Shown: positions 41,871 through 54,024, counted from the stretch's first letter. The stretch is 64,000 bases of DNA from Kalaharituber pfeilii (GCA_015179045.1 WHUZ01000064.1:248001-312000), one strand, 5' to 3'. Notes: a model not told the origin generated them from the sequence alone. Numbers and translations: made by a program.

Positions 41871-43350
41871 GGTCCTGCCGTACCTGTCAAATTTGGCTCA
41901 TTCTGCTGTTCTCACATTGTGGAAAGAGTCCGGTGATACTTGTCAACTTGAGCTCATTCTGCCTCATCTCACGCCATCGAAAGGAAGCTGTCATATCCTG
42001 TTAAATTGAGCTCATTCTGCCTCATCTTATACCATCAAGAGAGACTGCCATTCCTATTGAATTCCGCTCATTCTGCTGCATCTCATAAGGAGCTATCATG
42101 CCTGTCAAATTCTGCTCGCCCTGCTGTATCTCATGTTGGCAAGAGAGATCTACCAATCCCTGTCAAATTCGGCTTATTCTGCTGCATCTCCCAGGCTGAA
42201 ATAGACCTGCCATACCTGTCAAATTTGACTCTCGTTCTGCTGCATCTTGTGCTATCGAATAACTATCAAATTGCGCTCATTCTGCTATATTTCATAATGC
42301 GGAAAGAGTCCTATTATACCTGTTAAATTTGGCTCACTCTGCTACTCTCCTGTGGAAAGGTGCTACTATACCTATCAAATTGAGTTCGTTTTACTACATC
42401 TCATGCTGGTAAGTAAGAGAGGTGTGCCATACTTATGAAATTTGGCTCATTCTTTTGTATCTCGTGCCGTAGAAGAGTCTTGCCATACCTATATACTTGT
42501 TAAAGTTAGTTTATTCTACTATATCTTGTATTGTCAAGGGAGACGTACATACCGGTCCAATTGAGTTCATTTTGCTGCATCTCGTGCTATCAAGAGAGAC
42601 CTACTCTTTTTTTTTTTTTTTTTTTTTAATTTCACGTAACTCCGCTTGCAGCTGTTCGCTATGACAGGGCAAGAGAGACCTACTGTACCTGTCAAATTCA
42701 GCTCATTCTACTGCTCTTACGCTATGGAAAGAGTCCTGTAATACTTGTCAACTTGAGCTCATTTGGCCACATCTCGCGCCATTGAGAGAAAGCTGTCATA
42801 CCTGTTAAATTGAGCTTATTCTGCCTCATTTTTGCCTGTCAAGGTCATATCGGTCTTGTACTGCATCTCACACCATTGAGAAGCTATTATACCTATCAAA
42901 GTGTCTGTCAAATTCGGCTCATTTTGCTGCATCTCGTGAGGTGAAATAGACCTACCATACCTATCACATTTGACTCGTTCTGCTGCATGTCGCACTCTTG
43001 AGGAGCTGTCGTACCTGTCAAATTGAGGAGCTGTCGTGCCTGTCAAAGTGCCTGTCAAATTCAGCTCATTTTGCTATATCTCGCGAGATGAAATAGACCT
43101 ACCATACCTGTCAAATTTGACTCGTTCAGCTGCATCTCGTGCCATCGAATACCAGTCAAATTGTACTCTTATACTTGTTAAATTCGGCTCACTCTGTTAC
43201 TATTGTGCTATGGAAAGCTGCTGCTATACCTGTCAAATTGAACTCGTTATACTTCAGCTTCTGATGGTAAGAGAGATATACTATACCTATAAAATTTGGC
43301 TCATTCTTCTGTATCTTATGCCGAGAATGTTGAGGTTCAGAAGAATGTGA
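41871..43350. repeat. ~55-bp satellite, largest block
   Basis: More than twenty diverged units on the pattern: cctgtcaaattgagctcatt, ctgctgcatctcgcgccatc, then gagaga.cctgccata. The units differ enough that none is coding across the block. Confidence 0.85.
42606..42669 (-). mobile_element. B-type micro-retroposon in satellite (unit 1)
   Basis: Poly(T), aatttcacgtaactccgctt, gcagctgttcgctatgacag gg. Duplication caagagagacctact at 42591-42605 and 42670-42684. The paralogue at 44922-44982 predates the tandem duplication. Confidence 0.9.
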
Positions 43351-43696
43351 ACATTTCACATAAAGGTATTGATAGATACGGCCAATTGCAACTCCTCATT
43401 GTTATGGTGTCCATTTCCGTGAAGGTTGATTTCATACGAAATGTGATAGAAACTCTTGATATAGGTATTGTTGGGCGTTTGGCATATTCCACATTAATAT
43501 GTGCCTTATGACGAAGGTTCAGGGGTATGTTGAGGTTTAGGAGTATGTGAACATTTCACAGGTCTTTTTTCTTTCAAGGGTTAGGTGGCCGCCAAGAGGG
43601 ATGTAACTCAGTACGTTGAGATGGTTGGTTGTTGCCAAGGTCGTTTTTGACAGGGGTTAGGTGCCCGCCAAGAGGGATGTAACTCAGTACTATAAT

Positions 43697-44960
43697 AGAC
43701 TAGCATGTGGCCACCTCGCGACCGCGAGGGTGAGTGTAGGTGTAGCGGTAGTGGATAAGGGACCCGTAAAGTCGGCGTCAAGTGACTGTACACTCTTTAC
43801 CAGTTCCATGACCGTACAATCTCGTTTCTCTGCATTTATTCATATCGGTATATTCTCATTGTTATTTATAATATCACGTAATCCCACTCTTGCATCCAGA
43901 AAGCTCTAGTATTAATTTTATATATTTTGTGGAGTATAATGCTAATAATTGTAGAACCTATGGATAGCGAAACCCTCGTTACAGCCCATAAACTCTACCT
44001 AAATTCCGGTTAATATCTACCCACAATGATATTGCTCAGATGTCCAGCATATGCCCTTTCATGTGTACCTAGCTTCCTTATCTGGCCTCTAGCACCATGC
44101 CGTACCGGTCCAGCGCATTCTCATTTTGCCCCATCTCGCACCATCAAGGAGATTTTATTGTATCTGTCAAATTGAGCTATACCGCCTCACTTTGCACCAT
44201 AGAAAGGGGCCAGCCTTAACTGTGAATTGAGCTCATTTTACCATGTTCCACGGTGCCAGGTGGGTCCTGCCGTACCTGTCAAATTTGGCTCATTCTGCTG
44301 TTCTCACATTGTGGAAAGAGTCTGGTGATACTTGTCAACTTGAGCTCATTCTGCCTCATCTCACGCTATCGAAAGGAAGCTGTCATACCCTGTTAAATTG
44401 AGCTCATTGTGCCTCATCTCACATCATCGAGAGAGACTGCCATTCCTATTAAATTCGGCTCATTCTGCTGTATCTCACATTATTGAGGAGCTGTCATGCC
44501 TGTCAAATTATGCTCGCCCTGCTGTATCTCATGTTAGCAAGAGAGATCTACCAATCCCTATCAAATTCGGCTTATTCTGCTGCATCTCCCAGGCTGAAAT
44601 AGACCTGCCATATCTGTCAAATTCGACTCTCGTTCTGCTGCATCTTGTACTATCGAATAACTATCAAATTGTGCTCATTCTGCTATATCTCACAATGCGG
44701 AAAGAGTCCTATTATACCTGTCAAATTTGGCTCACTCTGCTACTCTCCTGTGGAAAGGTGCTACTATACCTATCAAATTGAGTTCGTTTAGAGCCTTGCC
44801 ATACCTATATACTTGTTAAAGTTAGTTTATTCTACTGTATCTTGTATTGTCAAGGGAGACCTACACACCGGTCCAATTGAGTTCATTTTGCTGCATCTCG
44901 TGCTGCAAAGAGAGACCTACTCTTTTTTTTTTTTTTTTTTAATTTCACATAACTCCGCTT
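43697..44960. repeat. tandem duplication, unit 2
   Basis: Matches unit 1 from ctagcatgtggccacctcgc on, with fewer satellite units and no LTR. A phrase ttaggtg(g/c)ccgccaagagg, gatgtaactcagtac punctuates the junctions at ~43581, ~43655 and ~45665. Confidence 0.88.
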
Positions 44961-44982
44961 GCAGCTGTTCGCCATGGCAGGG
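44922..44982 (-). mobile_element. B-type micro-retroposon (unit 2 copy)
   Basis: Same site and orientation as 42606-42669: poly(T), aatttcacataactccgctt, gcagctgttcgccatggcag. Flanked by agagagacctact. Confidence 0.88.
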
Positions 44983-45289
44983 CAAGAGAGACCTACTATA
45001 CCGTCAAATTCAGACATATTCCACATTAATATGTGCCTTATGACGAAGGTTCAGGGGTATGTTGAGGTTTAGGAGTATGTGAACATTTCACAGGTCTTTT
45101 TTTTTTTCAGGGTTTAGGTAGACGCCAAGGTCTTTTTTTTTCAAGGGTTAGGTGGCCGCCAAGAGGGATGTACTGCATTTATTCATATCAGTATATTCTC
45201 ATTATTATTTATAATATCACGTAATCCCACTCCTGCATCCAGGGAGCTCTAGTACCAAATGTAGCTTCAGAAGGTTAATTTTATATATT

Positions 45290-46540
45290 TTTGGTGCTGT
45301 CAGGGAGTAGTAAATATACTTTTTCAGCCGCTTGCACACATACTTACTGAGAGACCCCACTCGCTTCGCTCGGGGTCTATACAACTGCTGGGGAGGGTGA
45401 CGCACCTAGGGAAGTGACGCGCCTAGGGGGTGATGCGCCAAGAGGGGTGATGCGCCCTGGGAGGTGACATCAAGAGGAGAAAAACTGATAGAGGTGTACA
45501 AACACTGAAGGATAGCACTGTATTATCAAGACCCGCACCTTTAAAATTGGTCTCTACCCTTAGATGCCACATTCCTATCTGGAAACTCACATCCCTCCGC
45601 TGCAGTCATATTTACAATCAGTACGTTGAGATGGTTGGTTGTTGCCAAGGTCGTTTTTGACAGGGGTTAGGTGCCCGCCAAGAGGGATGTAACTCAGTAC
45701 TATAATAGATATTTAGTTATAATAAATAGAAGGTACCGAGGCTGAACATATTGTTATACACTCTACAACTGCTTACAAGATTGATATAGGGCTATCTGCG
45801 CCTTTAGACCATTCGAGTTTACTAGTTAAAGATGATATACTCATTCCCAGTGTAAGAGGACAGATAGTATAGATCACTACCGCCTGTGAGAGACCGGGAG
45901 AGTGAGAGCTGGCGGAACGAACGTACAACTGATAGTGCGAGCGGGTGCGAGAGAAGATTGCTTGATTGATTGATGATTACTAGCTAACGCTCCGTAACCA
46001 TACAAATATATAACCCATACATCCCATCACGTGCCACCGCATGCCAAGCTTCCCTCTCTTATGCGCACATCCTCATTATGTCAGCGTCCCCACACCAGCT
46101 GATATCTCTAAGAGTATGAGACATGCAGTCAAGCGGACCCCCTAGCAAAAACCCTTACAGCTCAGCCATAATTGTACGAATATGAATTCTGAGAAAGGAT
46201 TTGGATTCTCTAATGTTTACTTATGTAACCCACCATTTTTTCTTAATTTTTTTACTCTTTTAAATTTTTTTGTGATTTTATTGAATAGTACTGACAAGTA
46301 ATATAAGGGGTGCTCGGGTACATGTCTCATGATTTGTGGCTGCCACTGTCTCATATGAGCTGCTGCTGCCAAACCTCAGATTTGCTTCCTAAACCGAAAT
46401 CCGGATTGCTATTCTCAGCTATTAGATATGCCCTTAATAGCTTGCCACTTATAATCTTCACCCCCAGATATACCCTCAAGCCTGAATATACTCTCTAAAC
46501 CAGTTCACCATCGCTCTCAACACTCTAAGTCAAAGTCAAA
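45290..46540. other. no gene recognised
   Basis: Contains a short tandem run of gtgacgcgcctaggg-like units (45399-45470), another copy of the 'cagtacgttgagatggttgg' junction phrase (45619) and AT-rich sequence. The ~62-codon frame at 46310 has no recognisable feature. Confidence 0.4.
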
Positions 46541-46787
46541 TTCAGCTGCTAAAGTACTGGCAGTTGTATGGGCAGCCAGTGGAGTACGCGAAAATGCGAA
46601 AAATGCCCGTGCATATGAAATGCATATATGCGACGCAAGCAATATGTGAGCCGACGCTGGCAGGCGGCATCGAAATTGCATAAATGAGTCCTATATAAGC
46701 TACGCAGAGGACTAGCGAGTATCTCTAGTTAAGTGTCTTTTTGGCGTAGCGGATTATAACTCTCTGCGTTTACCACCTCCATTACAA

Positions 46788-46843
46788 GCCCTACTATGGC
46801 AAACAGCTGCAAGCAGGGTTATGTGAGATAAAAAAAAAAAAAA
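46788..46843 (+). mobile_element. B-type micro-retroposon
   Basis: gccctactatggcaaacagc tgcaagcagggttatgtgagat plus A-run. Duplication acctccattacaa at 46775-46787 and 46844-46856. Confidence 0.88.
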
Positions 46844-47044
46844 ACCTCCATTACAAACTCAAAGTTAAAAAAAAACTATCATCTAGATAAGTTCTAGATC
46901 GAAATTATCTTAATACTCGACTCTGACAGTTGGAGGATCAGAAAAATGTAAATAATTATCATATTGACCTTGATTTGGACTTCAATAACTCTCCTGAGTC
47001 TTCTGTAGATGGTCCGAACCAAAGTACTCCAACAGATAGGCTTA

Positions 47045-47829
47045 TGTAACAATCCAACCCGGACCCCTCGCCCCAGACCCTCCAGCTCCGGTCCTATACT
47101 GGCAACCAACGTACTACTCGCCAGTACTCGTACACGTGCAGCTGACCCTGACACCCTTGCAATTCGCCGCACTCCTTCTAGCACTCCGATATATATCCCT
47201 GTACCTGTGAGCACGCTTAAGCGACATGGCCGCCAGCATCCCGGTCATTGCTTAACAACCCGAACCGAAGAACCTGCCAGAACCTGCTAGAAGAACCCGC
47301 ATCCCCAGAACCCGCCGGAAAGCCGCAGAACCCTCCAGAAAGCCATAGAACCTGCCGGAGGCCATAGAACCTGCCGGAAGCCATAGACCCTGCCGGAAAG
47401 CCGTAGAATCTGCTGGAAACAGGTATCGCCGAGCTTATTCCCGGATATTCTTGACGCTTCTACCTGCTCCCAGTCATTCCTTGGTCATCCATGTACTTCC
47501 TGTCGTTTCCTTTGTTTTCCATGTACTTCTAGTCGCTTCTCGGTTTTCCATGTACGTCGTTTGTTTGCTCATTTGCTTGTTTGCTTGTTTGCCTGGATTA
47601 TCCACCGAGGGTTTTCTATAAAGAGGTCCTCCTCCCTCCTCCCTCTTGCTTCTCCACGCAACAACTTGTTTCCTACCCAAGTTGTGTATTTAGCCTTTTA
47701 ATACATCTACCTCTCGATATCTCTTAGTCCCGACCGCCTCTGCCTCCGCCTCCACCGTGACCTCGCCTCGGCGCCCGCCGCCTACCCCGTACCCAGATCC
47801 TGTACCCTGACCCGGACCTGTTCATTACA
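47045..47829 (+). mobile_element. solo LTR, 785 bp (TGTAACAATCC family)
   Basis: tgtaacaatccaacccggac ... gacccggacctgttcattaca with gctta on both sides (47040-47044, 47830-47834). TATA-like tctataaagagg at ~47617. Holds a ~20-bp minisatellite of cagaacctgccggaaagcc at ~47270-47420. Confidence 0.92.
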
Positions 47830-49071
47830 GCTTATTACTAATATACTAGAAGTTAAGGGGGGAGAGTCAACTACTAGTGGGAAAGGAGGAAAATGGCAGG
47901 CTAGAGGGCAAGGGAGTGGTAAAAAGGGACGAACTAGGGCTGCAAAAGATATAGACAATAAGATAGTAGTAAAGTTAACAGCATTATTTGGAGCTACTGA
48001 CTCTTAGCTACCACTACCCCCTCCTTCGACACTTGAGGAAATAATTCAGCAAATACAGCAGCTGCAGCAGCTAGTTTCAGGCCTCGCGAATAGAGCTGTA
48101 AGTTATTCTAGCCTATATTGCATATGCTATCATATAGTATAGCCATCAATGACTAACTCTTACTATAGGAAAGATAGATATAGACCTATTGATAGATAAT
48201 ATGTAGAAGGTTGAGGAGGGGAGTGGTAATTTAATATTATTAATGCATATATTGATATAGCAAGTGAACTATTGTTCACAGAATTAATCCAATATCCTAG
48301 AATTGTAGTATCAGCTATGCTGTACATATAACTATTTACTGTAAGCTGCTAGCATGTCTGTTGCACGAGATATAGTCAAATGTAGTATCTCCAGCAGGCG
48401 TGCTAAGAAACGTCATATCCCGGTCGTAGTCAACGTCTGGTTACGAGACTGCTATCAACCCATTTCATAAGACTGTATGGTTTCAGTGAGCATTTATATC
48501 GTAATTCGAATTACAAACGATTCGCCAATATCAGTGGAATAGGTTGACCAATTAGCGACGAACCGTATTCATAGACGCGGGTCAGACATGCAGGTTAGCT
48601 GGGGATACCTATTTCGATTGTCAGCAAAAAAAAAACATTCCCTGAGGCAGGCGCTGAGCATGACGCAGGACTTGGCATGAGATTGCCCCTGCATAGCGGC
48701 TAGGTTAGGAGCTTAGTCATGCTGCTACCGTTTCCCTGCAACACTATAAATAAACATAGTCATAAGGGGTCTAGTCTCGCAAGCGTTGATTGCTGACGCT
48801 CAAATTATATATCCGACTACCACGTCCAAGAAACCCCCCACGTACTACATCAACAAATACCATAATTCGGATTCGCTCCACCAGCCAAAAGAGACAGCAA
48901 GAAAATTCGAAGGAAAACAGTGCGCTTTTTGCCACTATTGGTACCGGACCAATTGAGCTTTCACGTCATCTGCGACGACCATTTGCAACTCCAATTTCCA
49001 CGGATACTCGGAGGTTTATTGTTTTTCGTTTAGAGTGGGAGAAAAATTCAATTTACTCAAGAAGCAACGTG

Positions 49072-49145
49072 GTGAGTCGGCAAACTTGGCTGCGGAGAAA
49101 TGTCACTAGAATACTGATTTCAATGCAAGCTTTGCCTTTTTCCAG
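49072..49145 (+). other. candidate 5' leader intron of the F-box gene
   Basis: Donor g|gtgagt, acceptor ttttccag, with ctgatttcaat as a possible branch region. 74 bp, of normal fungal length, and conserved in the broken copy. It lies upstream of the ATG, so it would be a leader intron unless an earlier start is used (the frame from 48790 is open but differs). Confidence 0.4.
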
Positions 49146-49292
49146 CAGGTCAAACAGCATCTCGACATCGGAATCGGCAGCGGGAAGGCGTACGGTCTAT
49201 CTCGTCTTGACACATACTTCCCCACAACCTCATCCCCATTCTCCTCCCGCTATAACGGCATTTCCTCCCAGTGCTCACCCTACAAATACACC

Positions 49293-50870
49293 ATGGCCCC
49301 TTTCCTCCCACCCGAACTCATCTCAGAAATCCTTAGCTCGACCCCTCCCCTCCCCCGCAGTACCGTGCTCGCTGTCTGCAACACCAACAAGTTCCTCCGC
49401 AGTCTTGCGCTCCCGCATCTCTACCATACCATCTCCTTCACCTGGTCTGACCCGCGGCTCGACCACTTCCACCGTCCGCTGAATTATCTTCTCCGTTCTC
49501 TTGTCAACTGTCCCTCTCTAGCCCGGTACATACGTCATCTCGAGCTAGTGCGATGGAACCTAGAGGCTCCAGGCGCTGGGATCACAGCGGGAGAGTCCAA
49601 GATATTCATCAAGTCCGAAGTCAAAAGATTGCGGAGGTTGCTAGTGAAGGAGGGATTAGATGCCGAGTGGTGGATTGAGAAACTGAGAAAGGGGTCACTG
49701 GACGCGAGCGCCGCGGTGATATTGCTTCTTGTGGCGATTTCGAATAGGGAGGGTGCACAAGCCGGCGGCGGTCTTCGCGAGCTCAGGTTGACGCTGGACC
49801 ATGTGACGCTGAACTGTGGGGGTGGGCGGACGCAGCCTGAATGTATGTGGAAGATGCTCTCGCATCTTCTTGAGCCTTCCCAGGGATCCTGCTCCCTAAG
49901 TTTATCGGACATCCAAGTGCACGGCCAAGCATTCCCGTTCCTGAAGAAGGCCATGATAAAGGCAACCCGGTACCCGAACCCAAGGCAATTGCAGGATTAT
50001 GACTGCGACCTGAAAGATTTTGCAGTCCCATTCCTTTTCCATTCTGGCCTAGGAGACCTAGAACTGTCGGCCTTAGATAAAGGCCCTCTCATTTGGAACG
50101 AGGCACTCTACACTATCCCAAACTCAGAAACCGTTAAGCATTTATCACTTACCAATGCGCACCTTCCAACCCTGAAATCATTGCTAGCCTGCACACCAAA
50201 CCTATCCACACTCTGTTACACTCACCTCCGAAACATCCTTATCACCGAGCACCGGTGGGTTGATTACTTCGTTCTCGGCTCCGCACTCAGCCACGTCAAG
50301 GATACCTTGACAACGCTTACCCTCCGCACTTTCATGTTCGGCTCATTGGACTTAAGCACGATGATACTAGGGACTGAATGTGGCTTCAGGGGCGATGCTC
50401 GGGCTCTCTCGCTGTCGGGATTCACCAAGCTGCGGGACCTGACCACCAACTTGAGTCTTTTGCTGGGCCTCAATAATGAGAGCGGGATGAGTTTATCCCA
50501 GGCGCTCCCGGATGGGCTAGAGGTTCTGAGACTTGTTGACGAGCTCAAGCCGCTGGATGGGTGTTGGTGGGAGCTAGAGCAGGCTGCGAACATCGTGGGG
50601 CAGTACATGCGGGAGAGGGGCAAGGGGACGTTCGGTGGCAAGGGCAGGCTTGAGAAGGTGGTGGTTGTATCGGATTGGGAGAGATGGCAGGACCCAGATG
50701 TTCCGGCATGGTACTGCGTGGACCCGTCAAAGGACATCGCGAGGGTGGCAAATGAGACGGGAGTGGTTGTGCAGTATGCATGGACATACCAGCACCGTAA
50801 CTGGTATTGTTCGTTTGTTGAGAAGAAAGATTATGACTGGATGACACAGGCAGGGGTCAGTGTGTTTTGA
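49293..50870 (+). CDS. F-box/LRR-type protein, intact copy
   Basis: 525 codons. An F-box-like N-terminus (FLPPELISEILSSTPPL, then LAVCNTNKFLRSLALPHLYH, residues ~3-45) would dock to Skp1 of an SCF ubiquitin ligase. Leucine-rich segments follow (LRELRLTLDHVTL ~165; VKHLSLTNAHLPTLKSLLAC ~285; TLTTLTLRTFMFGSLDLSTM ~345; LEVLRLVDELKPL ~410) and would choose the substrate, which is unknown. ATG at 49293 has a good context (caccatggc). The frame is uninterrupted to TGA at 50868, whereas the mirror copy carries two single-base losses. The C-terminal ~65 residues are Trp/Tyr-rich (VPAWYCVDPSKDIARV, YQHRNWYCSFVEKKDYDW). Fungal F-box families expand quickly and often lie near transposons. Confidence 0.85.
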   Translation: MAPFLPPELISEILSSTPPLPRSTVLAVCNTNKFLRSLALPHLYHTISFTWSDPRLDHFHRPLNYLLRSLVNCPSLARYIRHLELVRWNLEAPGAGITAGESKIFIKSEVKRLRRLLVKEGLDAEWWIEKLRKGSLDASAAVILLLVAISNREGAQAGGGLRELRLTLDHVTLNCGGGRTQPECMWKMLSHLLEPSQGSCSLSLSDIQVHGQAFPFLKKAMIKATRYPNPRQLQDYDCDLKDFAVPFLFHSGLGDLELSALDKGPLIWNEALYTIPNSETVKHLSLTNAHLPTLKSLLACTPNLSTLCYTHLRNILITEHRWVDYFVLGSALSHVKDTLTTLTLRTFMFGSLDLSTMILGTECGFRGDARALSLSGFTKLRDLTTNLSLLLGLNNESGMSLSQALPDGLEVLRLVDELKPLDGCWWELEQAANIVGQYMRERGKGTFGGKGRLEKVVVVSDWERWQDPDVPAWYCVDPSKDIARVANETGVVVQYAWTYQHRNWYCSFVEKKDYDWMTQAGVSVF

Positions 50871-51312
50871 TGTGTTGTTCTAGGAGCAGGAACGTGAGAA
50901 CAGCCTGTTTGTCACAGTACGTTATGGATTGGTCATGAAAAGGTAGAATATGGAAAGTGCATATTTCCGTTAGGCCGTGAAAACTGGAACTTTTGGGGCC
51001 ATGAAGCAGAAGGCGTTTTTAATTGACTCTGTGTATCCCGTATGCTCCTGCACAGTGTTCAGCCCTCAGACCCTCAGGTGAATGTGGTTACTCTACATGT
51101 GTGTCTTCAGGCCCGGTTCTGTCATGGTCTACCCGAAGGAGGATATTGCCGTGTTGATCAACCCGAAAGTATGCTAGTGACGATTCTGCCTGGTTAATCG
51201 ATCGCTACGGCACGGTAAAGACAATGAGGTACAGGTCGGGCACGCGCGGAGGTGTAATACAACGACTGACGGCATGGTCACTAGCAGTGCATAGCAAACA
51301 CCAGATGATAGG

Positions 51313-51371
51313 TTTTTTTTTTTTTTTTTTATTTCACGTGACCCCGCATGCAGCTGTTCGCCATGGCAGGG
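51313..51371 (-). mobile_element. B-type micro-retroposon (paralogue of 11650-11717)
   Basis: Poly(T), atttcacgtgaccccgcatg, cagctgttcgccatggcagg g. Duplication ccagatgatagg at 51301-51312 and 51372-51383. Confidence 0.9.
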
Positions 51372-52099
51372 CCAGATGATAGGCTAGTGGGCGAAGCAAA
51401 TAGCCCAGGCATGATCTATTGATAGCTCTTAGCATAGAATTGGTGCAAACCTTAGGCGATAGGTTTCTTCAAGTGGTTTCGTAATCGCAACCGTGTGGGA
51501 CCTCTTGTTACGCCTTCGGGCAGGCTTCCATAATGCATATGCAGGGCACTTAGAGTATGTCACTGTATAATTAATAATAATACGACCCTTAGATGCGAGA
51601 GTAACCCCGGTAAAATTATAGCAACAAACTTTATCATCTCGATACCATATCACAAGGGCATACCGAGTTCCTGGATACTAATAACTCCCATATATTATCT
51701 CAAGCATCATGGGTATTACGTTTCCGTATTCCCCGGACGTTGTATTGTTGACCTGGAGCTCTCGTGTACTCAACCGCAGTGTACCCTAAACCCTACTTTA
51801 ACCATCAATTAATCATTACAAAGACGTCATAGATATAAAATGCATACATCAGAGAAAGGAAATAAAATATAAAAATATAAAAAGAAAAAGAAAGGAAAAG
51901 AAAGCGCATTAAAGTGGTGGCAGAAAGGCGGCTGGAGGGGGCCGTTGGAGGGGGATCTCTGAAGGGGCCTGTAAAGGCTAAGGTGTGGCTGACACGGGTG
52001 CCGAAGAGGGGGGTCGCGACTGAAAGGCGGTCGGCGGAGTGGTGGTGTGAGATGCTGCAGCGGCGGCTAGGACTAAGAGGTGGTGGGGGCGGGGCGGTC

Positions 52100-52138
<39 letters not shown>

Positions 52139-52195
52139 CACATAACCCCGCTTGTAGCACTAAGCCATGGCAGGGTCCCTGGGCAAGCCCTCACA

Positions 52196-52668
52196 TGGTG
52201 CCGGCAGCTTAGTACCAACACCAAATCAAGGGGGTGACAAATTATGTATCCACAACACCACAACTATAGATCTGGAATTTTAAATCTCGTAAATCTATAG
52301 TATTTGCTATTGCGAACAATTCTACGAGATCAGAAAAAAATAAAAAAAAAAAACTGCACATGTGAATAGGAAAATAAAAGAGGACATTTTGTATGAGAGA
52401 TGGTCAAAAATGGAACGTGCCAAGAAGGCAAAAATTTCCTAAATGGCCAATTTGATACTTACTCAGCTAGTCTTGGCATATTTTTCGTGAGTATTGCATG
52501 CATATTATGCAATTTGCTGCATGCAAGGCAATAAGTAATATCTAAACACGAAAATGCAAGGGACTTGGCATGAGACTAACTCAAAGGAGTAAAGAAAAGC
52601 GAAAAAAAGCTGCTGACTAATGGTCGAGCGAAATGTTACAAGGTGTTGGTACTAAGTTGCCGGCACCA
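52196..52668. mobile_element. Tc1/mariner MITE, 473 bp (TGGTGCCGG family)
   Basis: Ends tggtgccggcagcttagtac and gtactaagttgccggcacca. Flanked by ca (mutated ta, 52194-52195) and ta (52669-52670). Excising it restores LINE 3' UTR agccctcatagcccggag, as in LINE3. No ORF. Confidence 0.87.
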
Positions 52669-52696
52669 TAGCCCGGAGACAGGCTAAACTAACTCT

Positions 52697-53890
52697 CTAC
52701 ATACATGGCCCCCACGCACCGTTGCCCCCGCTCTTTTTCCACTCCTTTCCCATGTCGCTCCACCTCTCAAAACCTTCTGGGCGGTTCTCCTGACTTCTGC
52801 ATCGGAAAGCGAGATGCTCCCCCGTTTGCACCTCCCCACACCTGCACCTATCCGATTCCGCCACCCCCAGCTTCTTCAACCACCCAGCACACCTTCCTCG
52901 CTCCAGTCGCAATGCAGTGAAGTTTGATGTCGCCATCCTACTCCACTCCATGACCTTCCCTCCTCCGAACCCCTCTATCTCTCTCTTCTTCTCTTTCCTC
53001 CACACCTTTATCCTCTGGCGCACCCCACTCCCAGTGGCCACCTCCCTCCCCTTCTCCATCGTCCCTTTCTTCGCCCACTCATCCGCCTTCTCATTTCCTG
53101 CAATTCCAATGTGAGCCTTAACCCACATCAGTTTCGCATTACCCCCCTTCCTCTTCCTCCTTTCTACCGCATCCACTACCCTCCTCACGTCCTCCATCTT
53201 CCCCTTCCCCTCTCTGCCTGCCTTCTTAATCGCCATGACGGCAGCTTCTGAATTCAGACAGATCAGGACCAGTACCTCCTCCGGCACACTCTCCAAAGCT
53301 CTTCTCACTCCCCTCACCTCCCTATCGAAAACCGTCGCTGTTCTTCCTACTACCTCTGCTACCAATGCCGATCTCCCCCATACACCCGCCCCCATCTTGC
53401 TATCCTTGATCTTGCTGTCATTCGAGAAGAGAACCACCCTCCCTCTTCCGGCTTCCTCAACCGAGGTCTCCCACTCCTCTCTTTCCCCCTTCTTTCTTCC
53501 CAGCCTCACTGCGATCTCCACCTCCACCTTCTCACACTCCTCTCCCCATGAGATCTCCTCCCCCTCCTCTGAGAACCTCGCCCACTGACCTTGCCAGCGG
53601 TCCAGTACAGCTTCATACCCATCTTCCTCGGCCAGTGCCCACTGCACCCCCCAGTCTCTACAATTTCTCGCCTCCTCCTTTCTCTCCTCACTCCCTACTC
53701 CGAAGTCGCCTGTGTAGAGCTCTGCCAGCTCCGATGGTACCTCCACCTCCCAGATGATTGCTCTCGCTTGCACGCCATCCAGGACTGTCTCTACGTCTTC
53801 TACCCCACATACCGCATTCACCCCTTCTGCCCCTGCACCTCTCCCCCCTCCAGCTGCCCTCTTCAAGACTTGCAGCTGTACTTGCTCCAT
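52697..53890 (-). pseudogene. LINE4 ORF2 C-terminal part: RT thumb end, RNase H
   Basis: 397 codons on the minus strand. AGGGRGAGAEGVNAVCGVED and VPSELAELYTGDF match LINE1 and LINE3. RNase H lies at ~155-280: VLFSNDSKIKDSK (SDGS became SNDS, so a catalytic residue is displaced), LICLNSEAAVMA, WVKAHIGIAGNEKADEWA. CRCGEVQTGEHLAFRC follows at ~360. It ends in an altered tail (KKSGGNGAWGPCM) instead of the LINE3 terminus. It would be inactive. Confidence 0.85.
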
Positions 53891-54024
53891 CTCCTTCTTC
53901 CACTCCTTCTGGCCTCTCTACCCGATCTCACTCCCTTACATTGCCACTGCCCTCACCATCCTTGTATACGCCTGCCACCAGCTCCATGGTGACATTTCCT
54001 AGTCCAGTCCTGAGAGTGCCCCCG

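Larger units (their letters stand above)
40647..43350. repeat. tandem duplication, unit 1
   Basis: Starts ctagcatgtggccacctcgc and matches 43697-44980 in the same orientation. It consists of a ~400-bp unique part (to ~41040) followed by the ~55-bp satellite. Unit 1 alone has a solo LTR (41233-41870). A partial third copy (ctgcatttattcatatcagt onward) is at 45174-45290. Confidence 0.88.
46541..48170. mobile_element. decayed pogo-related sequence, interrupted
   Basis: 46560-46790 resembles the 3' part of the pogo element at 33840-34010 (ctagt.aagtgtctttttggc ... ctctgcgtttaccacctcc). 47835-48168 reads like a transposon-type basic/Gln-rich tail (GKKGRTRAAKDIDNKIVVKL; EEIIQQIQQLQQLVSGLANR) with an in-frame stop and a plausible intron (gtaagt...tgactaactcttactatag, ~48100-48168). 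A solo LTR and a B micro-retroposon split it. TIRs not found. Confidence 0.4.
48440..52100. repeat. inverted-duplication arm, outer block (partner 10905-27112)
   Basis: Reverse match to 10905-16555 and 23814-23934 with LINE1, LINE2 and the hAT element absent. The outer edge coincides with the poly(T) end of LINE4 at 52101. Confidence 0.9.

Noticed and set aside
48790..49482. 230-codon plus-strand frame upstream of and overlapping the F-box gene
   Set aside because: It overlaps the F-box start in a different frame, is Ser/Pro/Thr-rich after the overlap, contains a plausible intron, and is not kept in frame in the mirror copy.
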